NCBI GenBank assembly: GCA_002723345.1
Contig: PBNV01000041.1
Span: forward strand, 1 to 64,000
Origin: Rhodospirillaceae bacterium
Lineage (GTDB): Bacteria; Pseudomonadota; Alphaproteobacteria; Rhodospirillales; UBA2165
DNA length: 64,000 nucleotides
Direction of reading: 5' to 3'
Positions 25,065-34,805 of the stretch are shown here, piece after piece. The translations under genes and the position numbers were made by a program. How positions within the stretch are numbered: the stretch's first letter is position 1; every line of letters begins with the position of its first letter. Under the pieces are notes generated by a model that worked only from the letters and a program-made list of their open reading frames with translations, was not told the origin of the DNA and did no database searches.

Positions 25065-26909
25065 ATGTCCATTTCGCCCATTAAACGTATCAGCCTTGCA
25101 GAGCCAGGGGTAGAGGTCGAAAAATTAGCCAATGGAGGTATGATCCTGCGGTCTCCTCAACTACTTGGGGCTTATCCCGCAAGCCAGAGCGCTTGGATTG
25201 AACAATGGGCTGAAAAAACACCGGATACTGTCTTTGTTGCTGACCGCACTGGAGTGGACGGGAACTGGCGAAAAATTACCTATGACGATTTCCTTAATAA
25301 AGTCCGTGCCATCGGACAGGCTTTGTTGAACAGGGGGCTTTCCCCGGAGCGACCGGTGGCGTTAATCTCTGACAACAGCGTTGATAATGCGCTTTTGCTG
25401 TATGGTGCCATGCATGTGGGTATTCCGGTCGTGCCTATCTCACCCGCTTATTCTCTGATGTCGCAGGATTTTGGAAAAGTAAAGCTCATAACCGAGTGGG
25501 TGACGCCGGGCCTCGTGTTTGCTGAGGATGGAAAAAAGTTTGCTAATGCTCTTGCCGCCGTTGATTTCGGCGATGCAGAAATAGTGGTCAGCCGGCATGC
25601 GCCCTCAGATACTGAGGTCACGGAATTTTCATCCTTGCTCTCGACCGTGGTCACGGACGCCGTGGATGTCGCAGCCAAGAGAGTCACACCGGATACCATT
25701 GCAAAGATTTTATTTACGTCGGGCTCAACGGGTTTGCCCAAGGGGGTCGTCAACACCCAGCGCATGCTGTGCTCCAACCAGGTTGCGATGTCCCAGGTTT
25801 GGACCTTCTTAAACGATCATCCGCCGGTCACAGTGGACTGGCTGCCATGGAATCATACATTCGGCGGTAACCATAATTTAAATATGATGCTCCGGAATGG
25901 GGGCACAATGTATGTAGATGGCGGCAAGCCCGCCCCCGGCTTAATTAATCAAACCGTAGCTAACCTCAAAGAAATTTCACCAACCATCTATTACAATGTG
26001 CCGCGCGGTTTCGATATGTTGCTCCCATATCTGGAAAAAGATTTGGATCTTCGGGCTAATTTTTTTAAAGATTTGGATGTTCTATTTTATGCAGCCGCAG
26101 CACTGACCCAGAACGCCTGGGAGAGATTGGAAGCGCAGTCTGAGGCGGCGACTGGCCAACGTGTCATGATGTTGGCAGGTTGGGGCGCAACAGAAACTGC
26201 ACCGGATTGTACCCACGTTCACTGGCACATTGAGAAAGCGGGGGTCATCGGTCTTCCCATTCCTGGGTGTGAGCTCAAGCTTATCCCCAATGAAGAGAAA
26301 ATGGAGATTAGGGTGCGCGGCGCCAACGTCACGCCCGGCTATTGGAAGCGCGATGACTTGACCGAGGCGGCGTTCGACGAGGATGGCTTCTATCTCATTG
26401 GTGATGCAGCCCGCTTCGAGGACCCAACCGATCCTAAAAAGGGCATAGTATTCGACGGCAGGGTATCAGAAAACTTTAAATTGTCGTCGGGTACGTGGGT
26501 GTTTGTGGGTGGCCTTCGGACCCATATTGTCTCTGCCGCTGCTAGCATCGTTCAGGATGTAGCCATTGCTGGTCAAGATAAAGATGCTCTGGGTATATTG
26601 GTCTTTCCCAATGTTGCCGGATGCCGGGGGCTATGTCCTTATATGGCAGACGATGCGCCGCTTGCCGACGTTATCGCCTCTCCTGAAGTCAGGGGAGCGC
26701 TTAAAGTCTCTCTCGAGGCATACAATGTGGAACACCAGAGCAGCAGCACGCGTATTGCCCGGGCGCTGCTGATGGCGGAACCGCCCAATATTGATGCAAA
26801 TGAGATCACGGATAAAGGATATCTAAACCAACGCGCCGTTCTGGCGCGACGGGCTGGTCTGGTGAGGAAGCTATATTCGGATGATCCCGAGGTCCTGGTG
26901 ATCGCCTAG
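25065..26909 (+). CDS. fcs: Feruloyl-CoA synthase
   Basis: 614 residues, an adenylate-forming (ANL) acyl-CoA ligase. The P-loop is [11 protein letters not shown] (about residues 216-226); later motifs include GWGATETAP and the adenylation hinge region YLIGDAARF. The blocks [15 protein letters not shown] and [10 protein letters not shown] are characteristic of bacterial feruloyl-CoA synthetases, so ferulate or another hydroxycinnamate is the likely substrate. The usual partners (enoyl-CoA hydratase/aldolase and vanillin dehydrogenase) are not in the window. Strong GAGAGGAAAAG Shine-Dalgarno. Confidence 0.88.
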   Translation: MSISPIKRISLAEPGVEVEKLANGGMILRSPQLLGAYPASQSAWIEQWAEKTPDTVFVADRTGVDGNWRKITYDDFLNKVRAIGQALLNRGLSPERPVALISDNSVDNALLLYGAMHVGIPVVPISPAYSLMSQDFGKVKLITEWVTPGLVFAEDGKKFANALAAVDFGDAEIVVSRHAPSDTEVTEFSSLLSTVVTDAVDVAAKRVTPDTIAKILFTSGSTGLPKGVVNTQRMLCSNQVAMSQVWTFLNDHPPVTVDWLPWNHTFGGNHNLNMMLRNGGTMYVDGGKPAPGLINQTVANLKEISPTIYYNVPRGFDMLLPYLEKDLDLRANFFKDLDVLFYAAAALTQNAWERLEAQSEAATGQRVMMLAGWGATETAPDCTHVHWHIEKAGVIGLPIPGCELKLIPNEEKMEIRVRGANVTPGYWKRDDLTEAAFDEDGFYLIGDAARFEDPTDPKKGIVFDGRVSENFKLSSGTWVFVGGLRTHIVSAAASIVQDVAIAGQDKDALGILVFPNVAGCRGLCPYMADDAPLADVIASPEVRGALKVSLEAYNVEHQSSSTRIARALLMAEPPNIDANEITDKGYLNQRAVLARRAGLVRKLYSDDPEVLVIA

Positions 26910-26929
26910 GCGGTGATCATTATGGCTAA

Positions 26930-27349
26930 TTAAGATGATACGCGTCCTAGTTGAATTCGAAACTCTCTGATAAGAGAGCCAGCTTGTTTTTTTGAATATG
27001 CTGCGGGTTCTCCTATCCCCCAAACCGGCCCGGGCCAAGCTGGATCACTCTCAAAACGAGCCAGCACATGAATGTGCAACTGTTGCACAATATTGCCAAG
27101 TGCGCCGACATTTATCTTATCAGGCCCATGGCCTCCCTGCAGCGCTTCAGTCGTGAGCGTAATCTCCGACATTAGCCGCGACTGATCCTCCCGTGACAGG
27201 TCGTGAAATTCCCGGAGGCCATTCTGTCGGGGTACCAGTATGAGCCACGGATACCGGCTGTCATTCATTAGCAAGACCCGACACAGAGGCAGATCTGTTA
27301 ACAGGAAGGTATCAGTCTCAAGGCGGGGGTCGAGCATGAAATCCGTCAT
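26930..27349 (-). CDS. HIT domain-containing nucleotide hydrolase
   Basis: 139 residues. The histidine-triad motif reads QQLHIHVLAR: the first His is Gln, but the catalytic middle His and the third His remain. This QxHxH variant is common in proteobacterial HIT proteins, with the nearby PAWPGPVWG ending. Such proteins hydrolyse dinucleoside polyphosphates or nucleotide phosphoramidates. It lies downstream of prfC on the same strand, separated by about 150 bp with hairpins. Confidence 0.88.
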   Translation of the reverse strand: MTDFMLDPRLETDTFLLTDLPLCRVLLMNDSRYPWLILVPRQNGLREFHDLSREDQSRLMSEITLTTEALQGGHGPDKINVGALGNIVQQLHIHVLARFESDPAWPGPVWGIGEPAAYSKKQAGSLIREFRIQLGRVSS

Positions 27350-27501
27350 TTAAGGTTCCTGCTTTCCATAGAATTGGTTGGGGCCACCAGCGACGCCCTC
27401 TTTGGGGTTGCTGGTGCTTCTAGATGCAATGCCGACTTTTTTACAAGAGGCTCCAAGATACGGTCCTGCGACGCGGGCGAAGGCGCCCGTGCGGAGGAAG
27501 A
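27350..27501. other. Intergenic hairpin region between prfC and the HIT gene
   Basis: Two strong inverted repeats occur here. One is CACCAGC...GCTGGTG at about 27385-27417, with further inner pairing. The other is GCGGGCG-AAGG-CGCCCGT at 27473-27490, just after the prfC stop. Neither is followed by a good T run on the minus strand, so they are hairpins of uncertain role (mRNA 3' end or rho-dependent stop). Confidence 0.45.
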
Positions 27502-29106
27502 TTAGGCTGTTTGCTCTTTAGTTTTGAGAAACCGAATATCCGGCCAGTCTTCGGCTGTTTTATCGAGGTGCCAGGCATTGCGCGCTAGGAAGACGGGTGC
27601 TTTGTCATGATCGTCTGCTAAGGCCGCGCTATTTGTTCCTGAAAATTTTTTCAACATAAGGTGGTCATCTGACTCAATCCACCGAGCTGTATATAGAGAC
27701 GTGGATTCAAATCGCACAGGAACATCATATTCGGTTCTAATTCGGTCTGCCAGTACATCAAATTGCAGAGATCCGACCACTCCCACGATCCAGTCGGGGC
27801 CCATCCGAGGTTTGAAAACCCGGGCGGCTCCCTCCTCCGCCATCTGTTCGAGTGCCCTCCCAAGGTGTTTGGCGCGCATGGGATCCTCGGGCCGGACTGT
27901 CTGCAGGAGTTCTGGGGCGAAACTTGGGATTCCGGCGAAGCGTATGTCCTCACCCTCAGTGAGGGTATCTCCAATGCGAAGGTTACCGTGATTAGGGATA
28001 CCCATAATATCTCCTGCCCAGGCCTCCTCCGCCGTCTCACGATCTTGTGCCAGAAAAAGCACAGGATTGTGCAGATTTAACGTTTTGCCGCTCCGAACAT
28101 GGTGAAGTTTCATGCCGCGTTTGAAATGACCGGAGGAAAGCCGGAAGAACGCGATCCGATCCCTGTGTTTTGGGTCCATATTGGCCTGTATTTTGAAGAC
28201 GAAACCGCTGACTTTGTTCTCGAGAGGATCTACGTTGCGTGCCTCCGTGGCCTGAGGCTGGGGTGGCGGGGCCATTGCGGCGACGCCCTCTAATAAATCC
28301 CGGACCCCAAAATTATTAATCGCACTGCCAAAAAAAACGGGACTCAAATGTCCCTCACGGTAAGAACCTAGGTCAAACTCGGGGCATAGCCCCTGCACCA
28401 GATCGATATCCTCCCGGAGCTTCTCTCCGATTTCCTGAGACAGGGCCACGTCCAAAGCCGGATCATCGAGACCATCGATTTCCTGAATGTGACCGGCCAC
28501 ATCGCCAGCGCTCTCCGCCGCGTGTCCCTTTGACGTTAGCACAAGGCGCTCTTTCAAAACATCGTAGCAGCCCTTGAAATTTCGGCCCACGCCAATCGGC
28601 CAGCTCGCCGGGGTCACATCAAGGGCCAGCGTCTGTTCGATTTCATCCAGAAGGTCAAATGGGTCTCGACCCTCCCGGTCCAGTTTGTTGACGAAGGTGA
28701 TAATTGGGATGTCACGCAGACGGCAGACCTCGAGAAGCTTTCGAGTTTGAGCCTCAATTCCCTTTGCTGCATCGATGACCATTACGGCTGAGTCTACTGC
28801 CGTGAGGGTCCTGTAGGTGTCTTCGCCAAAGTCCTCGTGGCCTGGTGTATCCAAAAGGTTGAAGGTGCATCCGTTGAATTCATACGTCATTACGGAGGAG
28901 GCGACGGAAATACCACGTTCACGTTCAACCTTCATCCAGTCTGAGTGCGCGCGACGCGCGTCTCCCCGGGCCTTCACCGCGCCGGCTAGTTGGATAGCGC
29001 CCCCGAACAATAGAAGTTTTTCGGTCAGAGTTGTTTTGCCGGCGTCAGGGTGCGAGATAATCGCGAATGTGCGCCGGCGGGATATCTGTTCACCTAATGG
29101 ACTCAT
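27502..29106 (-). CDS. prfC: Peptide chain release factor 3
   Basis: 534 residues from the ATG at 29106, close to the ~530-residue norm; a possible upstream ATG at 29154 would add 16 residues that are not family-like. GTPase motifs are visible: SHPDAGKTTLTEK, DTPGHEDFGEDTYR and NKLDREGRD. RF3 recycles RF1/RF2 from the ribosome after termination. It is the upstream gene of a minus-strand pair with the HIT gene. The ribosome site is weak for either start. Confidence 0.96.
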   Translation of the reverse strand: MSPLGEQISRRRTFAIISHPDAGKTTLTEKLLLFGGAIQLAGAVKARGDARRAHSDWMKVERERGISVASSVMTYEFNGCTFNLLDTPGHEDFGEDTYRTLTAVDSAVMVIDAAKGIEAQTRKLLEVCRLRDIPIITFVNKLDREGRDPFDLLDEIEQTLALDVTPASWPIGVGRNFKGCYDVLKERLVLTSKGHAAESAGDVAGHIQEIDGLDDPALDVALSQEIGEKLREDIDLVQGLCPEFDLGSYREGHLSPVFFGSAINNFGVRDLLEGVAAMAPPPQPQATEARNVDPLENKVSGFVFKIQANMDPKHRDRIAFFRLSSGHFKRGMKLHHVRSGKTLNLHNPVLFLAQDRETAEEAWAGDIMGIPNHGNLRIGDTLTEGEDIRFAGIPSFAPELLQTVRPEDPMRAKHLGRALEQMAEEGAARVFKPRMGPDWIVGVVGSLQFDVLADRIRTEYDVPVRFESTSLYTARWIESDDHLMLKKFSGTNSAALADDHDKAPVFLARNAWHLDKTAEDWPDIRFLKTKEQTA

Positions 29107-29187
29107 AATGCTCAAAGACCAGTCATAGGGCGTGTGTGTTTGATGGGGAGACATACCCCGTTAGATGCCGCTTTGCCAGTAATATGC

Positions 29188-30207
29188 TCAATGGTTTGCG
29201 CGTTTTTCCAGGAAGCTATAGCGGCTATCTGTCTCAACATTTACATCGATATCCTCGCCGTCTCTGCGCAGGTTGAGCACAATCTCGGTTCCTGCATCAC
29301 CAGCGGACCAGAGTTTCCTATAAAGCCCGGCAAGGGATGTCGTGGGTTCGTCATCAATGCCGTAAACCAAGTCGCCAGCCTCCACGCCAGCCAGATCAGC
29401 AGGCGCATTTGGAATGATGCCAGAGACGAAAAGCCGGTTCATCGCCTCTGCCGTATACATACCCAGCCAGGGACGATGCCGACCTTGTGCAAGACCAGTA
29501 GATACCATGTGCTCATAAATAGGTGGCAAAAGATCGACCGGGACAAACATGTTGCCCGGGCTCTCATTCTTGTCCTCCTCGGCATCATTAACCCATAAAG
29601 AGCCGACCCCGCACAGCGATCCGTCGGTGCGCAGGAGAGCGGCACCGCTCCAATTTGGATGAATGGGGGCCGTAAAGATAGCGCTGTCCAATAAATACTC
29701 CCACGAACCGGCAAATTCTCGGCGCGAGACTATCGCTGCACTTATGGCATGATCGGCACCGCCGTAGGCCGCGATGATCACGGGTTCACCCTCATCAAGG
29801 CCATTTGCCGTCCCAATTGATGCTGTCGGCAAGTCGAGGGGCGACAGCGTGTGCAGGAGAGCAAATCCTGACTCATGGTTGCAGCCCACAAGCTCGGCAT
29901 GAACGTCTTGTCCGCCTCTGGCATGAAGGGTGATAACGTGGGCATCGACAACTAAATATCCGATGGTGAGGAGGATCCCCTCATCATCAAGCAGAATGGC
30001 ATTCCCTTGCCGCTCAGTACCGAGACTGCGGGCGCTGAAGGCATCCTCAGGCACTTTAGACGACAGTCTGACAATAGAGGATAATCCATCGACCAGATCA
30101 AAATCCACGTCTTCTTGGGTAGGGTGGGGGGCGAGTTTTAGAGAGGGGTCCAATATATTAAGGAGGCCATTTGGCCGGTGGCCGTTCACGCGTTGAGGTC
30201 CTGCCAT
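29188..30207 (-). CDS. Trypsin-like (HtrA-fold) PDZ protein lacking catalytic residues
   Basis: 339 residues from the ATG at 30207 (AGGA 8 nt upstream). Residues about 35-235 show an S1C trypsin-like fold (GNAILLDDEGILLT; ALLRTDGSLCGVGSLW), and about 245-330 a PDZ domain (GIIPNAPADLAGVEAGDLVYGIDDEPT). The His of the HtrA N-H-V motif is Tyr (TIGYLVV), the Asp of S-D-L-A-x-L is missing (HESGFALL), and the Ser region reads PNWSGAAL instead of GNSGGP. There is no signal peptide. It is probably a non-proteolytic, cytoplasmic or peripheral scaffold. Its role is unknown. Confidence 0.78.
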   Translation of the reverse strand: MAGPQRVNGHRPNGLLNILDPSLKLAPHPTQEDVDFDLVDGLSSIVRLSSKVPEDAFSARSLGTERQGNAILLDDEGILLTIGYLVVDAHVITLHARGGQDVHAELVGCNHESGFALLHTLSPLDLPTASIGTANGLDEGEPVIIAAYGGADHAISAAIVSRREFAGSWEYLLDSAIFTAPIHPNWSGAALLRTDGSLCGVGSLWVNDAEEDKNESPGNMFVPVDLLPPIYEHMVSTGLAQGRHRPWLGMYTAEAMNRLFVSGIIPNAPADLAGVEAGDLVYGIDDEPTTSLAGLYRKLWSAGDAGTEIVLNLRRDGEDIDVNVETDSRYSFLEKRANH

Positions 30208-30307
30208 CAATTAATCCTGCTGGAGAATGTTGAACATTGAGCCCCGAGTCTAACCCGTTGATATCGGGACTGGCTAGGATAAAGTGTAAACGTGGCCTGG
30301 CGTCTGT

Positions 30308-31237
30308 TTAATCTCGGGCCGCCGGGTTGCGCGAGGATATGATCGCGGTATGCGCCCTAGCTTCCCGTCGGGCAATGTAGCTCGATGCAGCGACGATTAC
30401 AGCTGCGCCGGCCCAGGTCCATGGGCCGGGAAATTCCTGAAACGCTAGATACCCGATACCCGCCGCCCAAACGAGGCGCACGAAGACAAACGGTTCCATT
30501 GAGCTTACCTCGACATATTTATAAGCTTGCACCATCGAGAGATGGGCCATCGCAACGAGAATGCCCACGGCCGCCATCCAACCAAGTTGTTCTACGGTGG
30601 GAAATTGCCAGACAAATAGCGCCAGAAAAAATGTGATTGGGGTTTGCAGTATCGCAACGTAGGCACTGCATGTGAAAGCGCTGTCCGTTTTAACGAGTTG
30701 TTTGGCAAATATCTTTGTTCCTGCGGCGAAAACGGTGGAAAGAATGGCGAATATAAAACCGATGCTGACGTCCTCAAATCCAGGGCGGATAATGGTAAGC
30801 GCTCCTGTTATACCCACTAGAACAGCGATCCATCGGCGGGTGCGAAATTTTTCCCCAAGAAAAAAGAACGCACCCAGCGTGACAAACAGGGGTGCAGCAA
30901 GCCCGAGCGCGATTACATCGGCCAGAGGTGTAAGCGTTAGCGCCGTGTACCAGGCCGTAATGGCTGTCACGTTGAAAAGAGACCGAACGATGTGAAGCGG
31001 TAACTTCTCCGTTTTCAGAACACTAGCGCCCCTCCGAAAAAACATAGGAAGGTAAAACAGAGCTGAAAATAAGTTTGAAAAGAACGCTATTTCAAATGGG
31101 TGCAGGGTCCCGCCAACCCCCCCGATATGGCGAATGATTCCATGCGACGAGACAAACAACAAACCGCTCAGCAGGGTAAGTCCCGCAGCGAACAGGTAAG
31201 ATGATGTCACCGAGGCTTGGCCGAGAGAGGGGTTCAT
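30308..31237 (-). CDS. DMT family transporter (EamA)
   Basis: 309 residues with ten predicted membrane segments in two EamA repeats (for example SNLFSALFYLPMFF near residue 50 and the second repeat from about residue 160). The drug/metabolite transporter family exports amino acids, nucleosides or other small metabolites; the substrate is not predictable. It is upstream of, and on the same strand as, the PDZ protein gene, about 100 bp away, and its own start codon is close to the outer-membrane protein gene (81 bp). Confidence 0.9.
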   Translation of the reverse strand: MNPSLGQASVTSSYLFAAGLTLLSGLLFVSSHGIIRHIGGVGGTLHPFEIAFFSNLFSALFYLPMFFRRGASVLKTEKLPLHIVRSLFNVTAITAWYTALTLTPLADVIALGLAAPLFVTLGAFFFLGEKFRTRRWIAVLVGITGALTIIRPGFEDVSIGFIFAILSTVFAAGTKIFAKQLVKTDSAFTCSAYVAILQTPITFFLALFVWQFPTVEQLGWMAAVGILVAMAHLSMVQAYKYVEVSSMEPFVFVRLVWAAGIGYLAFQEFPGPWTWAGAAVIVAASSYIARREARAHTAIISSRNPAARD

Positions 31238-31319
31238 GCAACGCTTCTACTGTATGAAGGGGCAGCCAATCGTTGACCAACAAAACGCTAGCAGATGTCC
31301 ATCTGATCGTCACGCAGTC

Positions 31320-32645
31320 CTAAAACTTGAGCCGCACGCCCAAGACGAGGCTGTGTGAGGAGATTTCTGAGGTAAATGGAATGCCGCGTTGATCCCCGAA
31401 CTCCGGATCTTGCGTCTCCATATACCGATAAGCTGCTTCAAGGGTTGTCAAATCATCCAACGGGAGCGATGCGCCCGCACCCAGCTGCATGCTAAAAACA
31501 AAATCCGAACTGTCCGAGATCACAGTCCCATCTGCTTTGATGTCGTTTGCAAAAATGCTAACCAGCCCGACACCGCCCATAAAATAGGGGGTAAATCGGC
31601 TTTGAGCCGGAAAGTCATAGGCCAAATTACCCATAAACGCGAGTGAGGAGATGTCGCCTCCTGTATATGTTGTGTTGAATGAGGATCCGTTACCGACACC
31701 TCTTACAACGGCGATACTATTTGCGCTATATGCCATTTCGCCTTCCACCCTGAAGTTATTTTCAAGATCAAAGCCAAGACCACCAGTTAAGCTGAAGCCA
31801 GGGTCGAGCTCCATCGTATTTTCATTGCCAGCGCCCGAGTTGGTAATTTCAGGAGTGATGGCAATACCAGTCTGACCCTTCAGGTAGATATTTTGGAACC
31901 CAAGAATACCGCCGTGGCCTTGGCGCCTCATTGTATTTTTCGGCAGGGGCATTGGGCGAGGCGTTTGCCGCCGCATTTGATCAGCTGCGTGTTGCCGCGC
32001 TGACACAGGCTGCCTTCCCTCAGCCACCTGATGTTCTCTGCTTTCATGGCCAGCCACAATGGGTTCCTTTGGGAGAGGTGGGGCGGGTCGAGGCATTGCA
32101 CCAGGACCAGCCACCATCCTATCGGTCTCAAGGGGGGGGGGCTGTGCCAGGCTGGTCGTCCGACGCATTTGCAGTGTGCCCTCAGATCCCTGCTTTGCCA
32201 TGAGCGTCGCAGATCGGTCCTTCATAATATCGATCACAATACGATGTCCTAGCCGGCCTTTTGGCGGGACGAAAAATGGTTTTCTGATGCGCACAGGTCC
32301 GTTCGTTAAAATATTGAATCGGCCTCCGGCGGCCTCGGGAGAGAATTTAAAGTCATTAATGAGGCCTTTAAAATGGCGCTCTTTAAATGGGTCGGCTGAC
32401 CACTTGATACGAGGTAAATCAATAAACACGGCGTTGCCATCTGCCGAGACCTCATAGCGCAAGTCTACTGGTTTGGTGACATCGAGAACGAGGCGGGTTT
32501 TGTTTTTATGGTTACTGACCCGAATATCGGTAACTTGAGCTGAGCCGTTTGCTGTGGCTTTCGTCGTGGTTAGAACGGGGAGTAAAACGGCACCAACAGC
32601 CATTGCGATTATAGCGGAAATCTGCCGCCCAATCTGACCCATCAT
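31320..32645 (-). CDS. AMIN domain protein fused to an outer-membrane beta-barrel
   Basis: About 441 residues from ATG 32645 (a second ATG at 32642 is equally possible; GGAG precedes). Order: signal peptide (about 1-34, ending KATANG); an AMIN-like domain at about 38-145 (TDIRVSNHKNKTRLVLDVTKPVDLR, RHFKGLINDFKFSP), as found at the N-terminus of AmiC amidases, which binds peptidoglycan; a Pro/Arg-rich linker at about 150-240; and a C-terminal OmpA-like eight-stranded barrel at about 245-441 ending in LKF. The terminal Phe is the standard outer-membrane assembly signal. I read it as a peptidoglycan-tethered outer-membrane protein. Whether the order of domains is known elsewhere was not checked. 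Confidence 0.82.
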   Translation of the reverse strand: MMGQIGRQISAIIAMAVGAVLLPVLTTTKATANGSAQVTDIRVSNHKNKTRLVLDVTKPVDLRYEVSADGNAVFIDLPRIKWSADPFKERHFKGLINDFKFSPEAAGGRFNILTNGPVRIRKPFFVPPKGRLGHRIVIDIMKDRSATLMAKQGSEGTLQMRRTTSLAQPPPLETDRMVAGPGAMPRPAPPLPKEPIVAGHESREHQVAEGRQPVSARQHAADQMRRQTPRPMPLPKNTMRRQGHGGILGFQNIYLKGQTGIAITPEITNSGAGNENTMELDPGFSLTGGLGFDLENNFRVEGEMAYSANSIAVVRGVGNGSSFNTTYTGGDISSLAFMGNLAYDFPAQSRFTPYFMGGVGLVSIFANDIKADGTVISDSSDFVFSMQLGAGASLPLDDLTTLEAAYRYMETQDPEFGDQRGIPFTSEISSHSLVLGVRLKF

Positions 32646-33006
32646 CAAACTCCTTTTTTTGGTCCTAATATTGTGCGCTCATTCGTTAAAGAATGGATAA
32701 AATTAGCTGGTCAACTGAACAGCAGCTTCCACGCGGGCGGCAATCTTGGTCACAGACAGAGGGGTCCTGCTCAACTAATTTGAGTGAAGGTTGTTAAGCT
32801 GGTTTCAGGAGATCCGGTTGAGGCGGTTGAGCTGATGGTCTCGTCTGCCGGCCGGGTGAAAATCAAGTTAGGTTATCCCGGAGCGCTGCGCCACCCTGTG
32901 CAAATCTGGGAATGGATCCGCCGCCATATGCCGTGCCAAAACGCCCGCCTTGTCCCGGGTACATTAATAGCTTAGTCATTCTTGCGTTAAATGAGAGGAA
33001 ATGTGT
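32646..33006. other. Intergenic region between the AMIN-barrel and the ThDP enzyme gene
   Basis: About 360 bp between divergent genes. It holds an open frame at 32784-32975 (see separate entry), which is not convincing. No repeats or promoter pair were confidently seen. The start codon of the ThDP enzyme is at 33007 with AGAGGAA upstream. Confidence 0.4.
32784..32975 (+). CDS. Possible small orphan protein, 63 aa
   Basis: GTG-started frame encoding 63 residues with no recognisable family: VKLVSGDPVEAVELM followed by VKIKLGYPGALRHPVQIWEW. The composition looks protein-like, but no clear Shine-Dalgarno precedes it. It may be a decayed fragment or chance. Low confidence. Confidence 0.2.
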   Translation: MKVVKLVSGDPVEAVELMVSSAGRVKIKLGYPGALRHPVQIWEWIRRHMPCQNARLVPGTLIA

Positions 33007-34677
33007 ATGCGAAGAGCCGCAGACGTCTTGGTTGACTCACTTAAAACTCACGGCATTGACCGGGTTTTTTGTGTGCCTGGCGAGAGTTATCTTGGGGTGA
33101 TAGACGCCCTTTATGATACCCCAGACATTGATGTGGTCACAGTACGCCAGGAGGGCGGTGGCGGATTTATGGCAGTTGCGGACGCCAAGTATACGGGTCG
33201 GCCCGCAGTTGAATTCGTCAGTCGGGGGCCTGGTGCGACCAACGCTGCGATCGGTGTCCATGTTGCCCAACAGGATGCTGTGCCTCTGGTTCTTTTTATC
33301 GGTCAGGTTGCCCGCGTTGATCTCGGCAGGGAGGCATTTCAGGAGGTTGATTATACCAAGACGTTTGGGGGCATGGCAAAGCTGGTGTTGGAGGTGCTTG
33401 ATCCAGACAATTTGGCCGATGCGGTGTGTCGGGCTTTTGAAGTGGCGCGCGCGCCGACGCCCGGTCCGGTAGTTGTCTCATTGCCCGAGGACATGTTGTT
33501 GGAAGAGACATCGGTCCTCGCTAAACCTGCGATTGAACTACAGCTTCCTGAGCCCAATCCAGCGGCGATCAGCGAGATTTGTTTACGATTGGCTAAATCT
33601 GAGCGCCCCATCCTAATCGCCGGCGGTCAGGTTGGATTTGAGGCAGGCCGGACGGCCCTTCGGGATCTCGCGGAGAGTTGGAATGTCCCCGTGGCCGTCG
33701 CGTGGCGACGCCAGGATATCTTCGATCATACCCATCCGAATTTTGCCTGCCATCTTGCCTTTAACGTGCCACCGGTCTTTCGAGATACGCTGAACGAGGC
33801 GGATCTTGTACTGGCGATTGGCACGAGGCTGGGTGATGTCACAACGCAGGGGTATCAAATACCCTCGGCCCCCCGGCCGTTACAGCCGCTAATTCACGTC
33901 TATCCGGATAGTTATCATTTGGGAAGGGTGTTTGAGACAGCGATGGCCGTAAAGGCGGATGCGGCAGCAACGTTGAAGGCGCTAATGGCCTCCTCCACGC
34001 CGGATGTTCCCCATGGCCGGGCGGACTGGATCAAGAGGGTTCATGCGCTTTCGGCCGATCGAATGAACTGGGATTGGGTCAATTCCGGCGATGGCGTTGT
34101 TTTTGGAAATGTGGTCTCGCATTTGATCGAAGTGATGGATGACGATGCTGTCACTGCGATGGATGCCGGTAATTTCGCCACCTGGGTGCAGCGGTTGTAT
34201 CCCTACAAAACAACCAATGTTCAAATGGCGACCAACGCGGGTGCGATGGGGATGGGGGTTCCATCAGCCATCGCCTCGGCACTCAGGGATCCGGCGCGAC
34301 AAGTCGTGTGTTTTGTTGGCGACGGTGGGTTTTTGATGACAGGCAATGAGATGATCGCGGCTGTAGAGCGCAATTTACCCATCAGGTTTATAATATCGAA
34401 TAATGCAAGTTACGGAACCATCCGTTTGTATCAGGAACGCAATCATCCTGATCGAGCGTTGGCGACGAACCTCTCTAATCCCGATTTTGTTTTGTTGGCA
34501 GAGGCGTACGGGTTAAAGGGCTTCAAAATAGAGACGGACGATGACATTAAACCGGCCATCGCCGGGGCTTTTGCCGTCGACGGTCCTTCACTCATAGAAG
34601 TGAAAACCAGCCTTGAGTATATTTCCGCCTTCACAACGATTAGTCAGATCAGGTCTTCTCAGACTGCTGCCAGCTAA
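33007..34677 (+). CDS. Thiamine diphosphate-dependent enzyme (acetolactate synthase-like)
   Basis: About 557 residues from ATG 33007 (AGAGGAA 6 nt upstream; ATG 33001 is too close). The three-domain ThDP decarboxylase fold: N-terminal RQEGGGGFMAVADAKYTGRP (catalytic Glu) with SRGPGATNAAIG; a central FAD/NAD-like domain; and a C-terminal GDGGFLMTGNEM...NN ThDP/Mg motif. The branch includes acetolactate synthase, benzoylformate decarboxylase and oxalyl-CoA decarboxylase; no small regulatory subunit is nearby, so a non-biosynthetic role is likely. Substrate unknown. Confidence 0.86.
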   Translation: MRRAADVLVDSLKTHGIDRVFCVPGESYLGVIDALYDTPDIDVVTVRQEGGGGFMAVADAKYTGRPAVEFVSRGPGATNAAIGVHVAQQDAVPLVLFIGQVARVDLGREAFQEVDYTKTFGGMAKLVLEVLDPDNLADAVCRAFEVARAPTPGPVVVSLPEDMLLEETSVLAKPAIELQLPEPNPAAISEICLRLAKSERPILIAGGQVGFEAGRTALRDLAESWNVPVAVAWRRQDIFDHTHPNFACHLAFNVPPVFRDTLNEADLVLAIGTRLGDVTTQGYQIPSAPRPLQPLIHVYPDSYHLGRVFETAMAVKADAAATLKALMASSTPDVPHGRADWIKRVHALSADRMNWDWVNSGDGVVFGNVVSHLIEVMDDDAVTAMDAGNFATWVQRLYPYKTTNVQMATNAGAMGMGVPSAIASALRDPARQVVCFVGDGGFLMTGNEMIAAVERNLPIRFIISNNASYGTIRLYQERNHPDRALATNLSNPDFVLLAEAYGLKGFKIETDDDIKPAIAGAFAVDGPSLIEVKTSLEYISAFTTISQIRSSQTAAS

Positions 34678-34805
34678 AAGGTCGGTGGTTAGAGAGCGGT
34701 GTGGTCGTCTGACAAATTATAAGGCCGAAATAATTGACGCACGCGTGGGGATAGAGCAATTCTAATACCAAAAGGTTGGGTAATCTCTAGTTTGGGAGTG
34801 CATTT

